Of a stretch of DNA of 64,000 bases, positions 17,155 through 26,014 are shown in pieces. Under the pieces are notes generated by a model. That model searched no databases. It was not told where the DNA came from and saw nothing but the letters and a program-made list of their open reading frames with translations. Each line of letters begins with the position of its first letter. The first letter of the stretch is position 1. The stretch comes from Nitrospira lenta (GTDB taxonomy: Bacteria; Nitrospirota; Nitrospiria; Nitrospirales; Nitrospiraceae): positions 62,001 to 126,000 of the forward strand of contig CAMBDY010000001.1 in the NCBI GenBank assembly GCA_945865525.1, given 5' to 3'. The translations under genes were made by a program, and so were the position numbers.

Positions 17155-18360
17155 CTAGAGAATGGAGACGATTTCGCTTTGCAATGGCAGCCCGAAGACC
17201 AAGGCTTCTCGGTCGGCGAGATAGACGTCTAGTTCACTTCTGATGCCGAACTCACCCGGCAAGTAGATTCCAGGCTCGATTGAAAAGCAGGTCCGTGGCA
17301 TCAGGCGGCGGGTGTCCTGCGTCTCCAGGCTATCGATGTTGGCTCCGTTGCCATGAACCTCTTCGCCGATCGAGTGGCCGGTGCGATGGACGAACTGGTC
17401 GCCATAGCCGCCCTGTTGGATGACCTGCCGGCAGGCTTGGTCGACTTCCCAGCCGAAGGGCCGGCGCCCTGCCACAATTTCTGTTTTAGCAAAGGTCAAG
17501 GCTGCGTCCCGGCCTTGCCGGACCAAGTCGAAGATTGCGCGATGCTTGACCGGCACCGTTCGCCCGACATAGCCGGTCCAGGTGATGTCGGCATAGACCG
17601 CACCGGTCTCCTTTTGTTTGGCCCAGAGATCGATCAAGAGCAATGAGTCACGGGTCACTTCGGCGGATCCGGTCTTTGTCGGGCCATAATGGGGATCGGC
17701 GCTATGGGCATTGACGGCGGCAATCGGTGGGCTTGATGTGACCATGCCAGCCTCGCTAATGCGAGCCAGAATAAACTGCTGCACGTCATATTCGGTGAGA
17801 CCACGGCCTTGGGCGACTACGTCACGCACATGGCTGAATGTTTCGTCCACGATGCGTCGGAGTGCTGCCGCGGCAAACTGATGCGAATCCAGTTGCCGAT
17901 CTGTCCAGCGCGCTTCAAATGTCTGGATCAAATCTGCTGAACTGACCACCTCGGCACCGTAGCTTCGAATCAACTCGATTGTACCGGCATCCACGCGCGA
18001 CACGTAGGGCACGGCATTCAGTGGAGAATATTGCATGGCGACACGGGGACTGCCGGTCAATAGAAGAGCCAGGATTTGCCGCTGCTGTTCCCAGGATACG
18101 TAGTAGTCAGTTTGTCCCGGCAAGGCATCGAGTACATGCGGTTCGATGCGATGGAGTACTTTAACCGGGGCGCCGTGCGCCGGAATCCAGTAGTACCATC
18201 GCCTCGTCACATGGAGCGTCGGGTCGAGCTGGAGGATGCGATAGGCGAGGGGGTCGCTACCGCGGAAGTCGTAGAAGAGCCAGCCGTCAATCTCGGCATT
18301 TCGAAGGGCCTGTTGAATCCCATTCACGCGCTCATGGAGGGTTGTAATCATCGTGAACAT
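17155..18360 (-). CDS. M24-family metallopeptidase (Xaa-Pro aminopeptidase type)
   Basis: This cytosolic creatinase/prolidase-fold enzyme has a 'pita-bread' catalytic domain with all five expected ligands of a two-metal site visible: Asp in LLIDLW, Asp in YADITWT, His in RTGHSIGEE, Glu in FSIEPG and Glu in IRSELDVY. The N-terminal creatinase-like domain covers roughly the first 170 residues. Members cleave N-terminal residues before proline or dipeptides ending in proline. ATG 18360 is chosen because the product then begins with the expected helix; no strong ribosome binding site is visible, and ATG 18351 is an alternative. It is divergent from the unknown gene at 18422. Confidence 0.85.
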   Translation of the reverse strand: MFTMITTLHERVNGIQQALRNAEIDGWLFYDFRGSDPLAYRILQLDPTLHVTRRWYYWIPAHGAPVKVLHRIEPHVLDALPGQTDYYVSWEQQRQILALLLTGSPRVAMQYSPLNAVPYVSRVDAGTIELIRSYGAEVVSSADLIQTFEARWTDRQLDSHQFAAAALRRIVDETFSHVRDVVAQGRGLTEYDVQQFILARISEAGMVTSSPPIAAVNAHSADPHYGPTKTGSAEVTRDSLLLIDLWAKQKETGAVYADITWTGYVGRTVPVKHRAIFDLVRQGRDAALTFAKTEIVAGRRPFGWEVDQACRQVIQQGGYGDQFVHRTGHSIGEEVHGNGANIDSLETQDTRRLMPRTCFSIEPGIYLPGEFGIRSELDVYLADREALVFGLPLQSEIVSIL

Positions 18361-18421
18361 CTTATCGTCGCGCGGCCAAGCCGTCAATGAGACGGCGGAG
18401 AAGACCGGCGGTCGTGCTACA

Positions 18422-18895
18422 ATGAGCGGTATGGCAGTCAAACATGCACCAGAGTCTTCTCAGTTTCGGGTGACCCTGTTTGTCGGGCCGCAGCCGGTGG
18501 CGGGAAGCCCTGGCCTTTGTTCTTGTGTGTTCAACGTCAAAAAACGGAGCTGGAAGGGCGGCATCCAGGTTGCCGTCAATATGACACAGCGCCAGATCGA
18601 CAGGCTCAGTACCGACATGGATTTTCTCGGCTGGAGGACTGAGGCCTTGCGTGACCTCTCAGCGGAAGATCGTGCATCATGCCAGGAACGAGCGGGCGAG
18701 CTCTTTGTCCAGGCGGTTTGTTGGTGCAAGCTGGACATCCTCTTGCAGTCCGGCATCGCACAAGAGAACCAATGTCTCGCAGAGGATAGTTGGATCGTTG
18801 AATTCGGAGAGGCGGTTATCAGGCGGAGGAGCTTTATTACATCATACATTGCCGCTGAGCTGGACCTCGCCCCGGGAGAGGTTGACGCTTCGTAG
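18422..18895 (+). CDS. Hypothetical protein
   Basis: I do not recognise this soluble protein of about 157 residues. It has five Cys, two of them close together (LCSC, about 34-36) and two as CWC near residue 99. A helical segment runs from about residue 60 to 105, and the tail is acidic. The start is uncertain: ATG 18422 or ATG 18431, neither with a clear ribosome binding site. It is divergent from the M24 peptidase (62-bp gap), which makes a shared promoter region likely. The phase and codon pattern look coding, and no convincing frame opposes it. Confidence 0.55.
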   Translation: MSGMAVKHAPESSQFRVTLFVGPQPVAGSPGLCSCVFNVKKRSWKGGIQVAVNMTQRQIDRLSTDMDFLGWRTEALRDLSAEDRASCQERAGELFVQAVCWCKLDILLQSGIAQENQCLAEDSWIVEFGEAVIRRRSFITSYIAAELDLAPGEVDAS

Positions 18896-19035
18896 ACAGC
18901 GTGCTCTCTCTGCGTCGCAGGGGGTTTGCAATCCGAGTCGAATTTGCTATAACTCCCTTACCCTGTAATATGGGTAAGCGCTCCGGAGGCAACCATCACC
19001 ACTCAGCTTGTTCTATTGAAAAAGGAGGCATACCT

Positions 19036-19461
19036 GTGAATATGTACGCATCATCCGCTCGCCTGTGTGTGGCCTTCCGCTTTAAGCTGGTCGTAGTCTG
19101 TATGCTGCTGGCCTTGTGTACCGTCACGATGGCGCCATTGGCTTGGAGCCAGGAGGGCGCCTCGGTTTCTTCGAGTGGAGGCGCTGAGGGGGGCAATCCG
19201 TCCAGCGCGGGGTTACAGTTCGCAGCCGGGATTTCCAATTTCGTGTATTTTCCTGCAAAATTAGCCTTCGGTATTGCCGGAGGCGTTGTCGGAGGATTGA
19301 CCTATGTGTTTTCTGGCGCGGACGAACATGCAGCCCAGAGCGTGTGGACCACGACTCTCTACGGCACCTATATCTTGACCCCAGATCATTTCCAAGGCAA
19401 TCAACCCGTGCGGTTTCTGGGAGTCGCGGATTCCAAAGGTGGGTCCGCGCCAGCTCGTTAG
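19036..19461 (+). CDS. Small exported protein of unknown function
   Basis: GTG 19036 follows AGGAGG (19023-19028) at ideal spacing, so the 141-residue form is chosen over the longer open frame; ATG 19042 is the next possible start. Residues 10-38 form a signal peptide ending near SQ. The mature part has a Gly/Ser-rich start and then a hydrophobic glycine-rich segment (FGIAGGVVGGLTYVFSG) that may insert in or lie on a membrane. A short segment ends TYILTPDHFQG. I recall similar small proteins in Nitrospira genomes but know no function. It is 3 bp upstream of the C26 hydrolase gene, so the two are probably co-transcribed. Confidence 0.7.
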   Translation: MNMYASSARLCVAFRFKLVVVCMLLALCTVTMAPLAWSQEGASVSSSGGAEGGNPSSAGLQFAAGISNFVYFPAKLAFGIAGGVVGGLTYVFSGADEHAAQSVWTTTLYGTYILTPDHFQGNQPVRFLGVADSKGGSAPAR

Positions 19462-19464
19462 ACG

Positions 19465-20205
19465 ATGAAACCGATCATCGGCATTACGCCAGACTTCAAT
19501 GCCGGTGATCGAAAAGAATGGGGTGGGTGCGAGCCCACCTACTTCCTGCGCGCGCGCTACATTCGCGCCATTGAAGAGCTGGGCGGTATCCCGCTGGTGC
19601 TGCCACTCGTCGCCGACCGGGCTGCGAGGCGGCGTTTGCTGCAGCAACTCGACGGACTCCTTCTTACCGGAAGCGGGCCGGACCTCCCCCCCTCATTATA
19701 CGGTGAGCGTCAGCGCTATCCGTTTCGAATTGTAAGCGACCGACGCGCGAGCTTTGAGTTGGATCTTGTTCATCTAGCCGAGCGAGCCGATATCCCGCTG
19801 CTTGGTATTTGCGGAGGGATGCAGGCTATGAACGTCGCATGCGGCGGCACTCTATTCCAGGATATCGCCTCCCAAGTGACGAAGCCGCTCCAGCATCGGC
19901 AACGGACTTACGCGACGAACCTCAGTCACAGCGTGACCGTTGCGCCGGGTAGTTTGCTCCGCCGCATCGTGCGGTCTGTTTCGATGCAAGTAAATAGCTC
20001 CCACCATCAATCGGTCAAAGCCGTCGCTTCGTCATTGATTGCCAGCGCGGTAGCGCCTGACGGTATCGTCGAGGCGATTGAATCCCCGGTCCGCCGTTTT
20101 TTTCTCGGTATCCAGTGGCACCCGGAATTTTTATTCGAGCAGCATCCTCTCCATAGGCGATTATTCAAGGCATTTTTGCGCGAAGCCTGTCGGCGGGCCA
20201 GCTAG
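19465..20205 (+). CDS. Class I glutamine amidotransferase-like hydrolase (peptidase C26, PuuD type)
   Basis: The 246-residue protein is a free-standing gamma-glutamyl hydrolase of the type that splits gamma-glutamyl-GABA in putrescine breakdown or related gamma-glutamyl amides. The nucleophile is Cys116 in LLGICGGMQAMN, and the catalytic His and Glu lie in GIQWHPEF near the C-terminus. TGSGPDLPPSLYG (68-80) is typical of the family. Other genes of putrescine catabolism are not nearby, but an amino acid permease follows by about 100 bp, so the pair may take up and process an amine or amino acid. Substrate unknown. Confidence 0.88.
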   Translation: MKPIIGITPDFNAGDRKEWGGCEPTYFLRARYIRAIEELGGIPLVLPLVADRAARRRLLQQLDGLLLTGSGPDLPPSLYGERQRYPFRIVSDRRASFELDLVHLAERADIPLLGICGGMQAMNVACGGTLFQDIASQVTKPLQHRQRTYATNLSHSVTVAPGSLLRRIVRSVSMQVNSSHHQSVKAVASSLIASAVAPDGIVEAIESPVRRFFLGIQWHPEFLFEQHPLHRRLFKAFLREACRRAS

Positions 20206-20301
20206 CAGAATGCTGAAAGATCTCACTAGTCTTACGCTCGACAGTCGCGCCGTATGTTTTGCGATACGCCGTTTGGCGTCTCAGCGGATCGAGGTGGCGT
20301 A

Positions 20302-21750
20302 GTGATCAGCCGGCTTTTCCGGACGAAAGCGATCGACCAGATTCTCAAGGACGCTGATGACCCTGATCATCGTTTAAGGAAGACCCTCACGGCCTGGGAT
20401 CTGACGGCGCTCGGCATCGGCGCGATTATCGGCACCGGCATCTTCGTGCTCATCGGGACCGCCATCGTTGGCGATGTCCATCGCCCTGGAGCAGGACCGG
20501 GAATCATTTTGTCCTTCGTGCTCTCCGGCCTGACCTGCGCCCTTGCGGCGCTCTGTTATGCAGAGCTCTCGACCATGATTCCCGTGGCCGGTTCTGCCTA
20601 CACCTATTGCTATGCCACCTTGGGAGAATTTCTGGCCTGGATCGCTGGGTGGAACTTGATCCTTGAATATGGTGTGGCCTGCGTTGCTGTGGCCATTGGC
20701 TGGTCGGGCTATTTCAATAATCTGCTTCGGTTGGCCGGGATCGAATTGCCGCATTGGGCGACTCATCCCCCGGGCGGACCGGACGGAGGTGTCGCCAACT
20801 TTCCTGCTGCCATTATCGTGCTGCTCGTCACCGTCATCCTCGTCATCGGCATCAAGGAAAGCGCCCGCGCGACTGGCATTATTGTGTGCTTGAAGCTCGC
20901 AGTAATTCTTTTTTTCATTGCCGTGGGGACGCCGGCCGTGAATACAGACAATTGGACTCCCTTTATGCCGCAGGGGTTCACAGGTGTCGGTGCCGCCGCG
21001 GCGATCGTGTTCTTCGCCTATATTGGATTCGATGCGATTTCCACGACCGCCGAGGAAGCCAAAAACCCTCAGCGGGATCTGCCGATGGCGATCTTCGCTT
21101 CGCTCAGCATCTGCACGATCCTCTATATTGCCGTGGCCGCAGTTCTAACCGGGTTGGTTCCCGCGTCGCAGATCGATATTCATGCGCCGGTGGCGGAAGC
21201 GCTCAATAGGGTAGGATTCAAATGGGGTGCGGCGATTGTGGGGATCGGGGCTGTGGCAGGTATTACCAGCGTGCTGGTTGTGATGATGTTGGGTCAGATC
21301 CGGGTCTTCTTTGCCATGTCGCGCGACCATCTCTTGGCTCCCTGGCTATCAACCGTGCATCCGCGCTATGGCACGCCTCACTATGCCACGATTATCACTG
21401 GTATTGGCGTGGCTACGCTTGCCGCTTTGATTCCCATCGGTGACGCAGCAGACATGACGAACATCGGTACCCTCTTTGCTTTTGTCCTAGTCTGTATGGG
21501 TGTCGTGATCCTGCGCTATACGAAACCGAATCAGCCCCGCCCGTTTCGTCTTCCCTTGATGCCAGTCGTGCCCATTCTGGGCATGTTGGCCTGCCTCGGG
21601 CTGATGAGTTTTCTCCCCTGGGTGACCTGGATCCGATTCGTCGTCTGGACCATTATCGGTATTGTGGTTTATCTGGGATATGGCTTGAAGCATAGCAAGC
21701 TGGCGGGCTCTTCCCCTGAAGCCATCTTTCAAAACATTCACGCTAAATAG
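20302..21750 (+). CDS. APC-family amino acid permease
   Basis: This 482-residue membrane protein has about 12 transmembrane helices. TM1 carries the APC motif ALGIGAIIGTGIFVLIG, the unwound glycine region that binds the substrate amino group. FFAYIGFDAISTTAEE is the TM6 counterpart and is typical of cationic amino acid transporters of the CAT/YfnA group. GTG 20302 with GAGGT upstream is chosen; ATG 20254 would add 16 unlikely residues. It follows the C26 hydrolase on the same strand. The substrate is probably a cationic or small neutral amino acid, by family. Confidence 0.88.
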   Translation: MISRLFRTKAIDQILKDADDPDHRLRKTLTAWDLTALGIGAIIGTGIFVLIGTAIVGDVHRPGAGPGIILSFVLSGLTCALAALCYAELSTMIPVAGSAYTYCYATLGEFLAWIAGWNLILEYGVACVAVAIGWSGYFNNLLRLAGIELPHWATHPPGGPDGGVANFPAAIIVLLVTVILVIGIKESARATGIIVCLKLAVILFFIAVGTPAVNTDNWTPFMPQGFTGVGAAAAIVFFAYIGFDAISTTAEEAKNPQRDLPMAIFASLSICTILYIAVAAVLTGLVPASQIDIHAPVAEALNRVGFKWGAAIVGIGAVAGITSVLVVMMLGQIRVFFAMSRDHLLAPWLSTVHPRYGTPHYATIITGIGVATLAALIPIGDAADMTNIGTLFAFVLVCMGVVILRYTKPNQPRPFRLPLMPVVPILGMLACLGLMSFLPWVTWIRFVVWTIIGIVVYLGYGLKHSKLAGSSPEAIFQNIHAK

Positions 21751-21756
21751 AGCGGG

Positions 21757-22119
21757 TTAGTTCGATTCGTCTGTTGGCTGAACCGCCTGGGATGAAGCTG
21801 TTGACACCGCTGCTGGCGCTGCTGGTTTCGGAGCGGCAGGAGGCTTGGGAGGAGCAGGTCTTTCAGGCTTGATGCCCCCTTCCCAGGAGGGACCGGAGTA
21901 CATTTCCACTGCGAGACCCGTAGTTTTCCATTTTTCTTCGAAGTCAGCCGCAGCCTTATTTGCCGTCTCACCACTACCGACTATGTCATTCCAAGGATAG
22001 GCCCTAGGGCCAATCTGGCACGTCATCTCCGTCCGCTTTAAATAAAGGGCGATCGGGTTCCCGCGGTAGGGGCCCAGGAAGATATGTACGGAGCCAACGT
22101 ATTCGAGTAACTGTGGCAT
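21757..22119 (-). CDS. Hypothetical protein with Pro/Ala-rich tail
   Basis: ATG 22119 has GGAGG (22124-22128) at good spacing, giving a 120-residue protein. The first 75 residues form a compact domain with several aromatic residues (VHIFLGPYRGNPIALYLKR, then PYPWNDI-like text), no signal peptide and one Cys. The tail (about 85-120) is rich in Pro and Ala. I do not recognise it. It converges with the permease gene, with only 6 bp between stops. Confidence 0.6.
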   Translation of the reverse strand: MPQLLEYVGSVHIFLGPYRGNPIALYLKRTEMTCQIGPRAYPWNDIVGSGETANKAAADFEEKWKTTGLAVEMYSGPSWEGGIKPERPAPPKPPAAPKPAAPAAVSTASSQAVQPTDESN

Positions 22120-22288
22120 GCCGCCTCCAAGAGGGGGCATGATGCCACAAGAAGTATGGGGAGGGCAAGGCAAGGAGGCTCCATGTTGCTCGCGCACCGC
22201 ACGTTCTCGGAAGCTTCGGTGAACGCGTGCGGTCAAGGAACGAACTCCCTTGCCTTTTAGGGGTAAGGGAAGAGAAGCAATGAAAAAC

Positions 22289-22777
22289 CTACGGCGATGT
22301 GGCCGCGGATTGCGCTGGGCGTTTGCGGATCATGAAGACGCCGAGGGTCAGGGTCATGATGACTGTGACGTTCAACCCGACGTCCATGAGGTATTGATAG
22401 AATTGCGTGTCGGTCATAGCGGTCAGATGAGATAGTTCCGCACTAGCGGTGAGGATTCGTCTGGTGCAGGCGATGATGCCGACGGCAAGGTAGGGCTCCA
22501 AGTCGAGGATTTCCGTCTGTAGAAATCGGATGACGGTTCGAAACAGCTCCAGCAGGATGATGACAAGCAGAATATCGTTCAGCAGTTTTAGTCCGGCAGG
22601 CAAGAGCTGCTGGGGGTTATTGGGATTAAACTGTCCCACCACAAATATGTACCAGGCATGCACAAAGATCAGCATACCGAGAATCAGCAGGCTGAATCCC
22701 GCCGTGGCATAGCCCAACCGGTCCAGCCATTCCATGACCCCGCACCAGCGCGACATGAGCTCTTTTCTGTGCTGCAT
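22289..22777 (-). CDS. PsiE-like small membrane protein
   Basis: The 162-residue protein has four predicted transmembrane helices (about 18-45, 62-82, 88-110 and 132-150). The central text LLELFRTVIRFLQTEILDLE followed by PYLAVGIIACTRRIL is characteristic of the phosphate-starvation-inducible E (PsiE) family, whose biochemical role is not established. It lies 21 bp downstream of the Cys-rich duplicated protein and probably shares its transcript. No Pho box was identified by eye. Confidence 0.75.
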   Translation of the reverse strand: MQHRKELMSRWCGVMEWLDRLGYATAGFSLLILGMLIFVHAWYIFVVGQFNPNNPQQLLPAGLKLLNDILLVIILLELFRTVIRFLQTEILDLEPYLAVGIIACTRRILTASAELSHLTAMTDTQFYQYLMDVGLNVTVIMTLTLGVFMIRKRPAQSAATSP

Positions 22778-22798
22778 GATCCCTCCTGTGTGAAGCCG

Positions 22799-23185
22799 TT
22801 AGGCTGTTCCCGCCGGTGCTGCCGGCTCTGGCTCCGGCCCCCGCATCTTGCCATACTGAAGATCCCGCATCGAGCTGGCCGTCAGCGTATGACCGCAGCA
22901 GTGAATTTCTGTGAAGCCTGCGCCTCCGTCGATGATCATGACGCGCAGCCCGCAGGAACCAGGATAAAGCTTTTTCTCATCGAGGATCACAGCGGGAAGC
23001 AGGCTTCCCTTTTTCCTACCTCGTATGATTTCGGTATCTGGGACTAGGTCCTCTTCCGTCAGATCATGCCCGCAACAGACGATCTTTGCGAATCCTTCAC
23101 CGCCACCCATAACCTTGATGACCAAGCCGCAACATTGTGAGTGCCGTTTAAATTCATCGAGGATATCGCCTTTTTTGAGTGCCAC
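22799..23185 (-). CDS. Protein with two Cys-rich repeats ending in CCGH
   Basis: The 128-residue protein is an internal duplication. Repeat 1 (about residues 16-43) has Cys18-Cys19, GGGEGF and Cys37-Cys38-Gly-His40. Repeat 2 (about 76-102) has Cys78, GGAGF and Cys96-Cys97-Gly-His. The shared pattern is C-G-L-x-V-x5-GGGxGFxxIxCCGHxLT, which looks like a metal or redox-cofactor site. A charged linker joins the repeats and a Pro/Ala tail ends the protein. No signal peptide is present. I cannot name a family. It is followed closely by the PsiE-like gene. Confidence 0.7.
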   Translation of the reverse strand: MALKKGDILDEFKRHSQCCGLVIKVMGGGEGFAKIVCCGHDLTEEDLVPDTEIIRGRKKGSLLPAVILDEKKLYPGSCGLRVMIIDGGAGFTEIHCCGHTLTASSMRDLQYGKMRGPEPEPAAPAGTA

Positions 23186-23321
23186 AATTCCTCCTTGCCG
23201 TGTCGTCTTCTGAAATAGTTCGTCGGTGGCGTTTGCGCCTCGAGAGCAGTCTCAATGTAGCTCAGAAGATCCACCAAATCCATTTTCTGCAGCCTGCTGA
23301 AGCTGGACATCTCTCTTGGTT

Positions 23322-24440
23322 CTACAGGCCTGCGAATGCTGGCAGCCGTTTCCCGATCTGTTCGATGGTGCGGAGTAAGGTCTGATGGGTCCGGCATCCT
23401 GCAATGAGTTTTGCCTCGGAGATTGTCACCGGTTTATAGGGCACTAGGAAACGCTCTTTGAGGCGGGCGATTCGAGCCACCGAGAGGCTCAACCGCTCGG
23501 TGGAAATCGTTCCTGCCGCAACGGCCCTTTCGATGGCCGTGAAAGCCGCAATCTCGAGGTCCCGATCTTTGCAAATCAATAAGACGTCGCAGCCTGCTAG
23601 CACGGCGCGGACCGCGGCGTCTTCGACTCCATAATGGTCGATGATCGCGCGCATCTCCAAGTCGTCCGTCAAGACCACTCCATCATACTGCAGCTCCTGG
23701 CGTAAGAAACTGGTGATAATGGCCGGCGAGAGGGTGGCAGGGAATTCGTTGTCGAGAGCTCGATATAGAACGTGCGCAGTCATTAGTGACGCGACTCCCT
23801 GCGCAACAGCGAGGCGGAACGGAGGAAGCTCGATGGCTTCCAATCGTTCCCGCGCAGCCTCGACTACCGGCAGTTCTTTGTGCGAATCGACGCTGGTGTC
23901 GCCGTGGCCTGGGAAGTGTTTGCCGCAGGCCACGACCTTATTGTCTTGCAGCCCTGCTGTCGTGGCGCAGCCCAGCTCACAGACCATATCCGGCGTTGTT
24001 CCGAATGCCCGGTCCCCGATGACCGGATTGGCCGGATTGCTGTTGACGTCGAGCACCGGTGCCATGTTCATGTTTACGCCTGCCGCCCGCAGTTCTCTGG
24101 CGGTGGTGGCAGCTGCTGCGTAGGCCAATTCAGTCGAGTTGCAGCGACCCAGTAGGTCGCAGGGCGGGAAAATGGTAAAGCCCTTCGGGAGACGGGAGAC
24201 CCGACCACCTTCTTGGTCGATCGAGATCAAGAGTGGTGAATGGGGGCTACAAGATTGCAAGTCGTTGGTTAGTTCCACCATCTGTTCGATGGATTCCAGA
24301 TTTCGTGAGAACAGAATAACTCCACCAGGTTTGTATGCCTTGATAAAGGCAGCCAGGTCAGGCGTCATCGACGTGCCCAGAAATCCGACCATGAAGAGCT
24401 GTCCGATCTGATCTCGTATAGTGAGAGGGGAGGGTCCCAC
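23322..24440 (-). CDS. nagZ: Beta-N-acetylhexosaminidase (glycoside hydrolase family 3)
   Basis: NagZ removes N-acetylglucosamine from muropeptides in the cytoplasm during cell wall recycling. The GH3 barrel is complete. LLISIDQEGGRVSRL is the substrate-binding strand, and the hallmark KHFPGHGDTSVDSHKELP carries the His/Asp dyad used as acid/base in NagZ. VVLTDDLEMRAI contains the nucleophilic Asp. The 372-residue length is slightly above the usual 340, with extra residues at the C-terminus. There is no signal peptide, as expected. It starts 2 bp after pepA ends, so the two form an operon. Confidence 0.94.
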   Translation of the reverse strand: MGPSPLTIRDQIGQLFMVGFLGTSMTPDLAAFIKAYKPGGVILFSRNLESIEQMVELTNDLQSCSPHSPLLISIDQEGGRVSRLPKGFTIFPPCDLLGRCNSTELAYAAAATTARELRAAGVNMNMAPVLDVNSNPANPVIGDRAFGTTPDMVCELGCATTAGLQDNKVVACGKHFPGHGDTSVDSHKELPVVEAARERLEAIELPPFRLAVAQGVASLMTAHVLYRALDNEFPATLSPAIITSFLRQELQYDGVVLTDDLEMRAIIDHYGVEDAAVRAVLAGCDVLLICKDRDLEIAAFTAIERAVAAGTISTERLSLSVARIARLKERFLVPYKPVTISEAKLIAGCRTHQTLLRTIEQIGKRLPAFAGL

Positions 24441-24442
24441 GA

Positions 24443-25954
24443 TTAGAGGCTCCGATCAATCAGGTACTGCAACAACAGTCTGGTTCCAATCGCGGAGGGG
24501 CCCTTCGGCACGTAAGCTCGCTCCCGCTCACTCCAATCCGTGCTGGCGATATCGAGGTGTATCCAGGGGCAGTTTCCCACGAATTTGCTCAGAAAGAGCG
24601 CGGCGGTGATCATACCGCCGCCTCGGCCGCCGATGTTGCGCATGTCGGCGACGTCGCTTTTGAGCTGTTCGAAATATTCTTCCCACAGGGGCATTTCCCA
24701 GACTCGTTCGCCGGCTTTTTGCCCGGACCGACGCACTTGTTCCTTGAGTGTCACGTCGTTCCCGAACATCCCGATTGCAAATTGCCCGAGCGCCACTACG
24801 CAGGCTCCCGTGAGGGTTGCAATGTCGATCAAGGCGGCCGGCTTGTAGCGCATTGCATAGGCGAGGCCGTCGGCCAGGATGAGGCGGCCTTCCGCGTCGG
24901 TGTTCTGGACCTCCACGGTCTTCCCTGCTAGTGTCATCACAATATCGCCTGGCTTCATGGCTCGCCCTCCAGGCATATTTTCCGCTACGGGCAGGATACT
25001 GATAAGACGCAACGGGAGCTTGAGTCTGGCTGCCGCTCTGATTGAGGCGAGAACTTCAGCTCCACCCGTCATATCGGCCTTCATATGTTCCATATTTTCG
25101 GCAGGCTTCAGTGAGATTCCACCCGTGTCAAAGGTGATCGTCTTCCCGACCAGGACGACTGGACGCTCATCTTTTTTCTTGGTGCCGTTATATTCCAGGA
25201 TGATGAATTTTGGGGGCTCTTGGCTTCCGCGCGCCACGCCGAGTAGCGCGCCCATCCCTAAACGTTCCATGTCTTTCTGCTCGAGAATCTTGATCGTGAT
25301 CTTTTCGGCTTTGGCGATGGCTTTTGCTTCATTGGCCACCATGGCAGGGGTCAGGATATTGGAGGGATGGTTGCAGAGGTCCCGGACAAAGACGGTGGCC
25401 TCTGCCGTGGCAAGGCCGCGTCGGATCCCTTCGGCAACGTGCCGCAATTCAGTGTTTTGCGTGATGAGTACCTTCATCTCCGCGACGGTATGATCCGATG
25501 TGGCCTCGCTTCGATAGACGGTGAATTGATAACTGCCCAGGATCGCGCCTTCGACCATCGCTTGCGCGACCTCGAGCGATGACATCCCGCTGGGCGTCAC
25601 GGTCGGCAGCGCCACCGTAAACGATCTGACTTTTGCTTGGCGGACTCGCTTCGCGGCCGAGCCCATCGCCTGCCGGATCGTCTCCAGTGTGACCGCATTC
25701 TTTTTGCCCAAACCGACCAGGACCAGCCGTTTGGCTGGCACCTTTCCTTGGGTATGGTAGAGCAGGACCTCGTTCGCCTTGCCTTCGAACTCCTTCGATT
25801 GCAACAGCTTGCGCAGTGAGCCTCCGAGAGCCCGATCCAGCAGGGCCGCATCCTGTTTGGCTAAGCCCTCTCCCTCGCAATGCGTGAGCACCAACACCTC
25901 TGTAGATGCCGTCTCCGCTTTTCCAGCCTGTGTTTTGACCTGCATGATCTTCAT
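24443..25954 (-). CDS. pepA: Leucyl aminopeptidase (M17)
   Basis: PepA is a cytosolic hexameric enzyme that removes N-terminal residues using two divalent metals. The 503-residue protein has the N-terminal macro-like domain (about 1-165) and the catalytic domain. The latter shows GKTITFDTGGISLKP, MKADMTGGA and the signature NTDAEGRLILAD, which contain the metal ligands and the catalytic Lys and Arg. In some bacteria PepA also binds DNA in Xer recombination; xerC in this window is about 21 kb away and no direct link can be seen. It is the first gene of pepA-nagZ. Confidence 0.96.
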   Translation of the reverse strand: MKIMQVKTQAGKAETASTEVLVLTHCEGEGLAKQDAALLDRALGGSLRKLLQSKEFEGKANEVLLYHTQGKVPAKRLVLVGLGKKNAVTLETIRQAMGSAAKRVRQAKVRSFTVALPTVTPSGMSSLEVAQAMVEGAILGSYQFTVYRSEATSDHTVAEMKVLITQNTELRHVAEGIRRGLATAEATVFVRDLCNHPSNILTPAMVANEAKAIAKAEKITIKILEQKDMERLGMGALLGVARGSQEPPKFIILEYNGTKKKDERPVVLVGKTITFDTGGISLKPAENMEHMKADMTGGAEVLASIRAAARLKLPLRLISILPVAENMPGGRAMKPGDIVMTLAGKTVEVQNTDAEGRLILADGLAYAMRYKPAALIDIATLTGACVVALGQFAIGMFGNDVTLKEQVRRSGQKAGERVWEMPLWEEYFEQLKSDVADMRNIGGRGGGMITAALFLSKFVGNCPWIHLDIASTDWSERERAYVPKGPSAIGTRLLLQYLIDRSL

Positions 25955-26014
25955 TCACGTCTCCTTTGTTCTCGTCGCTCGTCTAAGCTATGTTCTTCTC
26001 GCGTTTCATGCGCC

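Noticed and set aside
23186-23310. Possible small protein or gene remnant on the minus strand between nagZ and the CCGH protein
   Set aside because: About 35 residues look protein-like (MSSFSRLQKMDLVDLLSYIE), but the frame then runs into the next gene out of phase, and no full product or homologue can be defined.
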